Of a stretch of 64,000 nt of DNA, positions 60,001 through 64,000 are shown one piece after another (positions within the stretch are counted from its first letter, which is position 1; every line of letters begins with the position of its first letter). Below the pieces are notes generated by a model. It saw nothing but the letters and a program-made list of their open reading frames with translations. It did not search any database and had not been told where the DNA came from. The stretch spans positions 43,321,863 to 43,385,862 of the forward strand of contig CM055092.1 of the NCBI GenBank assembly GCA_029204225.1, read 5' to 3'. Source of the DNA: Diphasiastrum complanatum (taxonomy: Eukaryota > Streptophyta > Lycopodiopsida > Lycopodiales > Lycopodiaceae). The position numbers and the translations under genes are program-made.

Positions 60001-61524
60001 TCTAGATGCATTGAAGACCGCAATCTCGGTCTTCTTTACATTGACCTTCAAGCCTTGACCAGGAGAAAATTGTGTACGATGAGCGTAAGTGCTGTTGTAG
60101 TCCCTCTCTAGTTGGCGAGACCAAAACTATGTCATCAATGTATGATAAGGTAAGTATGTCACATAATCTGCTCATTGTCCACGATCATGATCAATAAGTG
60201 CGATGAGTGCATGTGTTGTTGTAATCTCTCCTAGTCAAAGAGGCCAAAACTACATAATCATAGTATAATAAGATCGGTATGTCACACGATCTGCTTTACT
60301 GTCCACCATCTTGATCAATAATCCCCTTTGCCTAATGACTGTAAATGTCAATAAATGTAAGGGAGAGTTATAAGCATTGCTTCACTCCTATGATACTATC
60401 AATTTGCTAAGATAAGCCATCATCGGACTTGAAGTATCCCAGACTCTCTCATATAGTGCCATGACCGCTAACATCGTGTTGAAGAAGAAATTAACAACTC
60501 ACAAGCATTAAATGAGCATGTGGCGATACATAATCAAAAGGCTTGTCTAAAGGTTGCATGTAGAAATAGCACACTTTCTCTCTCTTAAAGACCAATTTAC
60601 AACTAATGGCCTATTTCTCACATGGAAGATCTACTCGAGCCCAAGTAGCATTTTCTATTAAAGCTCTCTACTAAAAAATCATTGCCTCATGCCACTCCTT
60701 TGACTCTAAACCTTCTTGCGCACATGAAGGTTTGTCAAAAGAGGTGAAAAGAGCATGAGAGAGATTACCAACGTCAGCTTGCTTCCCTTTATCCAAATAT
60801 GTGAGCCTTGATGGCTCCATTTTGTTCCTTGAAGACCTTGGAGTCCTTGGGTTTTGAGCTTGCTCCTCCTCTTGGCATGACTCCAATCCATCAATGACTT
60901 GGATAAACATAGATGTGACTCTTAGCAGATTCTATGTGGTGTTCCATTAGCACTTTACCTTTGGGCCTGCCTTCATGTTTTACCTTTTTTGGTATCATTA
61001 AATAGGTTATAAGCCATGCTTGCATTACATAAACTGGTGTCCTTGCAAGCTTTGAATGTGGTTATGGAGCTCCACCCCACTAGGGTTTGTACATCTCATT
61101 TATAATTTGATATTACATTTTTTTTGCTTAAGCGGGGCTGTAGAAAGTCTATTGGGATGAAATGGATGAGCGTGAAATTCTTGAGACAATGTAGGCTTGA
61201 ACCATGCGTTTTGTGATGTTGACATCTTGGAGCTTCTTGCCACCTTATAGCCTCAACATAATACGCGTTGATCAAAAAGCCAAAGTAACATTATCATTGA
61301 AGTATTTGAGTTTCTACCATAGAGGTAAACTGCTATAGGTTTTGTGGTCATTGCCCAATGAATGCTATATGTAACTAGAATACTCAACAATGATTGCTTT
61401 ACTTGTTACAATTCTTTTTATAGGTAACTCAATTGGCAACAATTGCACAAAAATATCAAACTTCGGTCTCTCAAAGTGGAGCCTCGGGTCTCTCATTACA
61501 AGAATTACAATCCAGTTGCCAACT
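45785..61524 (+). CDS. SEU: SEUSS-type transcriptional co-regulator (LDB family), partial gene, six exons seen
   Basis: The coding exons are 45785-47107, 47464-47586, 48259-48307, 52527-52741, 52935-53003 and 61424-61524. All have GT-AG introns and phases that join in frame. SEUSS proteins are nuclear adaptors that pair with LEUNIG-type Groucho/TLE co-repressors and bring them to DNA-bound factors, controlling floral and organ development in flowering plants. Exon 1 gives a Ser/Gly/Leu-rich then Gln-rich arm with a long polyQ tract (about residues 345-390). The conserved LDB-like domain starts near residue 418. Segments such as ARRLMQY, PRAKKRWC and MVLEYGKA resemble SLK paralogues; GVFPQDVW and KPGRGFE resemble SEU itself. 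The last exons (expected RQLAK and KRYVRCLQISEVV blocks) are not in the window. Confidence 0.92.
47108..47463 (+). other. SEUSS-like intron 1 (356 bp)
   Basis: GT-AG intron, T-rich before the acceptor. No other feature. Confidence 0.9.
47464..47586 (+). CDS. SEU: SEUSS-like exon 2
   Basis: 41 codons, DNNITFWRKFVSEYFAPRAK to GVFPQ, between CTTGCAG and CAG|GTATAC. Phase 0 at both ends. One of the most conserved blocks of the family. Confidence 0.95.
47587..48258 (+). other. SEUSS-like intron 2 (672 bp)
   Basis: GT-AG intron; no feature recognised. The minus-strand open frame 47612-47974 within it has no family resemblance. Confidence 0.9.
48259..48307 (+). CDS. SEU: SEUSS-like exon 3 (49 bp)
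   Basis: DVWQCEICGTKPGRGF plus one base, between TTGGCAG and TTTTG|GTATGT. It carries the CEIC cysteine pair. Confidence 0.94.
48308..52526 (+). other. SEUSS-like intron 3 (4219 bp)
   Basis: GT-AG intron with no transposon protein that I recognise. It contains a G homopolymer (49384-49394), two T homopolymers (50790-50842) and the GC-rich block at 50980-51075. A run of GATTCTGA units with a 26-bp palindrome lies near 51285. A 104-codon frame at 50007-50321 is unidentified. Confidence 0.8.
50980..51315. repeat. GC-rich block with hairpin, and GATTCTGA repeat with 26-bp palindrome
   Basis: TTGGGGGGC-AAC-GCCCCCCAA (51003-51023) is a 9-bp perfect stem in a GC-rich island. About 220 bp downstream, repeated (C/A)GATTCTGA units end in a perfect palindrome, CGATTCTGAATCG and its complement, at 51285-51310. 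This may be a non-autonomous element; no target duplication was found. Confidence 0.6.
52527..52741 (+). CDS. SEU: SEUSS-like exon 4
   Basis: Completes the split Glu codon, then TTVEVLPRLCKIKYDSGILE to VVRDGQLRIMFSQDLK. Acceptor TTCTACAG, donor AAG|GTACTA. Preceded by a 4.2-kb intron. Confidence 0.95.
52935..53003 (+). CDS. SEU: SEUSS-like exon 5
   Basis: 23 codons, ILSWEFCARSHEELLPRRLI VPQ, acceptor TTGTTTTAG, donor CAG|GTGAAT. Preceded by a 193-bp intron. Confidence 0.95.
53929..54002. repeat. (TC)n(CG)n microsatellite
   Basis: About 60 bp of TC followed by about 14 bp of CG, leading into GC-rich DNA. Confidence 0.95.
54003..55293 (+). mobile_element. LINE-like retroposon relic with ORF1-type sequence
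   Basis: A GC-rich opening (54003-54250, with a G14 run at 54163-54177) is followed by a frame with a coiled-coil-like segment (LEAMIHAVQSHLQKLDSSM, then DDLKKEVAAIK; 54312 on). Then, in another frame, 54617-54970 reads RITDSHDVVGDAKKFLEE-type sequence and TLVIRFASACGRCEVLGKR, ending GTTIYLDEDLTF. The coiled coil plus RRM-like order and the closing IYLDEDLT block resemble LINE ORF1 proteins. No endonuclease or RT follows. The 3' end has GTTAATAAAG (polyadenylation-like) and a CT tail (55274-55293). Assignment is by resemblance. Confidence 0.5.
56221..56348. repeat. two-copy tandem repeat, 64-bp period
   Basis: GGAGAAAATGAGGTC... at 56221 and GGAGAAAACGAGGTC... at 56285, both continuing through GAAACAACT and CAAAGAAGA. 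About 85 percent identical. Confidence 0.7.
57685..57770. repeat. two-copy short repeat, about 42-bp period
   Basis: GAACCGGGTGGTGTTGCATG and GAACCAGGTGGTGTTGTATG, each followed by CTTATACAAWGA. Confidence 0.7.
59316..59380. other. long imperfect hairpin, 23-bp arms
   Basis: CATTGTGGTATTGTGGAACA TAA (59316-59338) pairs with 59358-59380 at 22 of 23 positions, with a 19-nt loop. Three more outer pairs are possible with a G-U. It lies in intron 5, just beyond a copia RNase H relic. It could be a MITE remnant, a microRNA-like precursor or chance. Confidence 0.65.
59390..59700 (-). pseudogene. copia RNase H relic
   Basis: Minus strand: SSKKQNKVALSTTEEEYKAL, GSAMQEVIWLHR, then after a frameshift YHARTKHIEIKYHVVRERVL. 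Clear copia RNase H with one frameshift; no LTR nearby. Confidence 0.8.
59840..60570 (-). pseudogene. LINE-type reverse transcriptase relic with duplicated core
   Basis: On the minus strand, in order: KPFDYVSPHAHLMLV (KAFDxV block, near 60545), GVKQCL-stop-LSLTFIDIY (GVRQGCPLSPTLF block, near 60390), then SYIDDIVLVSPTREGLQQHL (YxDD catalytic block, near 60145), and GLKVNVKKTEIAVFNASRC with YLGVLFT (thumb, 60051-59900). This is the non-LTR RT arrangement, distinct from copia. The catalytic block occurs twice in tandem. Confidence 0.75.
60078..60325. repeat. tandem duplication (124-bp period) across the LINE RT catalytic motif
   Basis: GATGAG(C/T)G...GTTGTAGTCCCTCT...ATCTGCT...GATCAATAA is repeated with a 124-bp offset (60078 and 60202), about 80 percent identical. 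The downstream copy in RT sense (59840 side) encodes the better YIDD. Confidence 0.75.
60575..60930 (-). pseudogene. copia integrase-RT linker relic
   Basis: Minus strand: EEEQAQNPRTPRSSRNKMEP, SRLTYLDKGKQADVG, SKEWHEAM, then ALIENATWARVDLPCEK. It matches the linker and RT start of copia copy 1 (RRSSRAKVEPSRLTY). RT proper does not follow; LINE sequence does. Confidence 0.75.
61424..61524 (+). CDS. SEU: SEUSS-like exon 6
   Basis: VTQLATIAQKYQTSVSQSGA, then SGLSLQELQSSCQL, acceptor TTTTTATAG, donor CT|GTGAGC. It matches the family segment that follows the RRLLIPQ block, 8420 bp downstream of exon 5. The next exon would start with the last base of a codon. Confidence 0.9.
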
Positions 61525-63449
61525 GTGAGCTACTTATCTTTTTCAAATACACCTTCCCTTTCTTACTCTATTTGGCACAAGTTGCTTAATGATTTTTAGA
61601 AGCAAAATAAATACCTATTATTGTAACACAATTAACTTGATTGCAAGAATACCAGTACAAATGGTTTTGTATGAATACCAATATTCTTACTTGCATTATT
61701 TCAAGAAGTGGTCTAATCTTTTGGGTTCGAATTTCTAGTGTGGACTTATTGGTTAGAGAAAGTTGTTTATAACATAGCAATTTTTTTTTATGCCAATATT
61801 CTTGCTCATCTGTGAATGTTGCCCCCAATGTAAATGTCATAATTATGCGATTACGATCAATGGATTGAGAAAACTGGTTTGTATGATGCAATTATGTTGG
61901 TATTTCAAAGTTCCTCGATGTGCATGATGGTTTGATGTTTTGTGGACTTGATATTGATACATGGCAAAATGCTTCAACTCCTTAGCCTATCGATTGTAAA
62001 GGAAATACAATGTAAAAAACATTTTTGATATTATTGTTCCTTGTTAGAGGGATGTAGGGACTTCATGTGATTGTTTGGATTAGCAGTGCTAGCCTTCGTT
62101 AGGGCCAAGTCAGCCCTTTAAATTCAATGAAGCGATAAGATTTTTATGCTAACTAATGTGGATAAATCTTCATGCATGTAACTTGGAGCTACTCTTGGGT
62201 GCCTATATGAGAGTGGCCTTGGCCCTATACCATTGCTATGTATGATGAAGTTGATGGTCTATGACCCTACCCTCCATAGACTTGATCTTTGCTCACCTTA
62301 CTTATTACACTTAAGAGTAGGTGAACACAATTCATCAGTAAGCAAACTTGCGGCCTCATTAACTATATTTTGACCTCTATAGGGCATTTGATGGTTTTTG
62401 GCCCAAGGGGGGCTTCTCGAAAGGTTTAAGGAACTCTAGAGTTGTGTGCCCAACTCTAATTTGGAAAACTAAAATACAAGCTAAGCTTGTAACTACCCCT
62501 AGATAGTCCTCATTTGTCAATTTTGAAGATAGAGATTGTTACCTTTTTCAAATGAGTTAGCTCATTGTTGAGTGCCCTTGTTACTGTAGTTGAAATAATC
62601 AATCAATACTTGCCACTTGGATGGTCTATTGTCTTGCTATTGCATGATTCCACATAAAATGTGTTCATAGCTTAAGTAGGGGAGACCCTTGTCCCCTTGG
62701 GGAAGGAGAAAAAGGGTGCTACATTTTCAGCCTTTGTTTGTAGGATCTAGAGCGATATCAGAGGTAACATACTTCTATATCCGGATTGGAAGAGGAGAGC
62801 AAACCCTAAGATAGATCATTTGACCACTATAACAAATATCGTGCACGTCTTTGAATCAAATCTGTACGTTAAACTTTTGGCAGTAGGGCAATGAATAATC
62901 TATTCTGAGATTCATTGGAGTTCGTGGCAGCAGGCCATGAAGAGTTTTCAAGTATTAATTTTGATGATAAAAAAGAGGGCTTTTGCCTTTTGCCTTCCGC
63001 ACGATTTTTTTTTATCAAGATTCTAAAATAGTTGTTGTTCGATTTTCCACGTCGAGATCTTGTACATCATTTTCGGACAGATGTGGCCCCGTTTGAACAC
63101 CTCATTTCATTCTTTAATATTGCAAGTTTATTTCCCACAAATAGGGACATATTGAGATGAGATTTGAGTATCATGGTAAGTTCTACATCTGTTTTGCTAG
63201 ATGCTCAAGAGTCAAAACTACAACGTATATCACACTTTTGGAGTTATTTTGGGTCTCTTTTGACCAAGCTGTATGTAAATTGTGGTTACTAATGAAAATT
63301 GGAGTCTATTACAAAAATGTAATATTTTGAAGTTGCTTTTGGCCTTCTTTCACAAGATAGTTGAACATTTTGGTGGCTTTCCAACTCCCCGCACGACAAT
63401 ACTATTTCACGTTATGAATATTGTTGGTGAAATCTACATTGAGCCCCTA
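61525..63449. other. SEUSS-like intron 6 (first part), nothing recognised
   Basis: Starts with the donor GTGAGC. I searched for the next conserved SEUSS block (RQLAK, KRYVRCLQ) and did not see it, so the intron exceeds 2.4 kb. Confidence 0.6.
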
Positions 63450-63810
63450 GTTACCAGGGAACACATTCCCACCTTCTGGGAACGTGTTCCTCGTTCCTCA
63501 CCTAACTGGGCGTTCTCGTGCACCCGTAAAAGTAAAATCATCTAAAAAACGTTCTTCTTTTTTAAGCTTCTCTGTTTTTTTGAAGAGGATTACCTGTAAA
63601 AGGTTCATATGCCTTTATAAAAAGCCATCAAAGTATCAAGATACCTATTTTTTAAAATTAATTTCGGTTCGATTCCTATGCTTTGCTGATTTTCTTGAGC
63701 ACTGTTTCAAGCTTATGTTTAATGACGCGACGTTCCCATGTTCCTAAGTTATCGAAAACGTTCCCGTTCCTAGGGGTCACGTTGCCATTTTGTTCCCGTT
63801 CCCTGGCAAC
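63450..63810. mobile_element. MITE-like element with 13-bp terminal inverted repeats and TA duplication
   Basis: Ends GTTACCAGGGAAC (63450-63462) and GTTCCCTGGCAAC (63798-63810) are inverted repeats with 12 of 13 matches. Both are flanked by TA (63448-63449, 63811-63812), as for Tc1/mariner-type MITEs. GTTCC/GTTCCC motifs recur inside both ends. It is 361 bp and non-coding. The similarity reaches past the TA only weakly. Confidence 0.6.
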
Positions 63811-64000
63811 TATGATTGAGCCACCTCTTGAGTAATTGAGACCATCTCATATTATTCATAACATATAGGAGCGTCTTCTGTTGCAAAATGCCGAGAAAAT
63901 GCTATATAATATCGAAGATTTGACTTTGTGGTTGGACTCCATAGGGTTGAAGATTGCATGTCTCCTTTGTTATGTGAGATATTATCCTAGACTTAACTTC
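63811..64000. other. intron 6 continues to the window edge
   Basis: No exon or repeat recognised. Confidence 0.5.

Larger units (their letters stand above)
53004..61423 (+). other. SEUSS-like intron 5 (8420 bp), retroelement relics inside
   Basis: Bounded by GT (53004) and AG (61423). It holds CT/CG microsatellites, a LINE ORF1-like relic, small tandem repeats near 56221 and 57691, and LINE and copia RT relics (59390-60930). 55295-57200 and 57800-59300 show nothing I can identify. Confidence 0.85.

Noticed and set aside
63450-63810. hAT-type element because of CAGGG ends
   Set aside because: The inverted repeat extends beyond CAGGG to the TA on both sides, and no 8-bp direct duplication exists.

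Overview
The window is plant nuclear DNA dominated by transposable elements. It carries one recognisable host gene on the plus strand: a SEUSS-type (LDB/LIM-binding-domain) transcriptional co-regulator. Six coding exons lie between 45785 and 61524, and the gene runs past the right edge. The very large introns (up to 8.4 kb), heavy retroelement load, long dinucleotide microsatellites and a SEUSS protein that mixes SEU-like and SLK-like signature segments suggest a vascular plant outside the flowering plants (fern or gymnosperm). That placement is inference; the sequence does not fix the species.

Layout, left half. 1-1231: a fragment of a plus-strand copia protease region and non-coding DNA. 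1232-7358: a complete, mildly decayed minus-strand Ty1/copia element with matching 5-bp target duplications (AAGGT). About 7440-12430: a Ty3/gypsy derivative with gag, protease and integrase but no room for reverse transcriptase. 13042-15504: microsatellites, a copia RT relic and a 123-bp tandem duplication. 15514-16810: the 3' part of a Helitron on the minus strand. 16817-24763: a second minus-strand copia element whose integrase has been replaced by part of a different copia element. 24764-28747 plus 34100-34110: a plus-strand Helitron with Rep/PIF1-helicase remnants and an intact-looking Helitron 3' terminus. A third minus-strand copia element (28748-34099) is inserted a few bases before that terminus. 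This third element lacks integrase and carries a 461-aa open frame with ghost RT motifs in place of a normal pol. 34335-38701: a plus-strand copia element with a truncated 5' LTR and a full 3' LTR, interrupted by a solo LTR of the third family (36122-36775, target duplication GTCTG).

Right half. 38702-43950 is AT-rich with two long CT microsatellites and a degenerate repeat. 43958-44730 is GC-rich and looks like the promoter and 5' leader of the SEUSS gene. Exon 1 (45785-47107) encodes the glutamine-rich N-terminus; exons 2-6 encode the conserved LDB-like domain. Intron 5 (8420 bp) holds a LINE ORF1-like relic, a LINE RT relic with a tandem duplication of its catalytic core lying between copia relics, and a 23-bp-armed hairpin. 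Intron 6 holds a MITE-like element with TA duplications (63450-63810). I saw no rRNA, tRNA or CRISPR features.

The elements form a layered history: Helitrons landed in AT microsatellites, copia elements inserted into the Helitrons, and a solo LTR then landed in another copia element. The strongest leads are the paired Helitron 3' ends in opposite orientation sharing an unidentified ORF, the unusual ORF of the third copia element, and the shared CACACGTGTG palindrome in the LTRs of three copia families.
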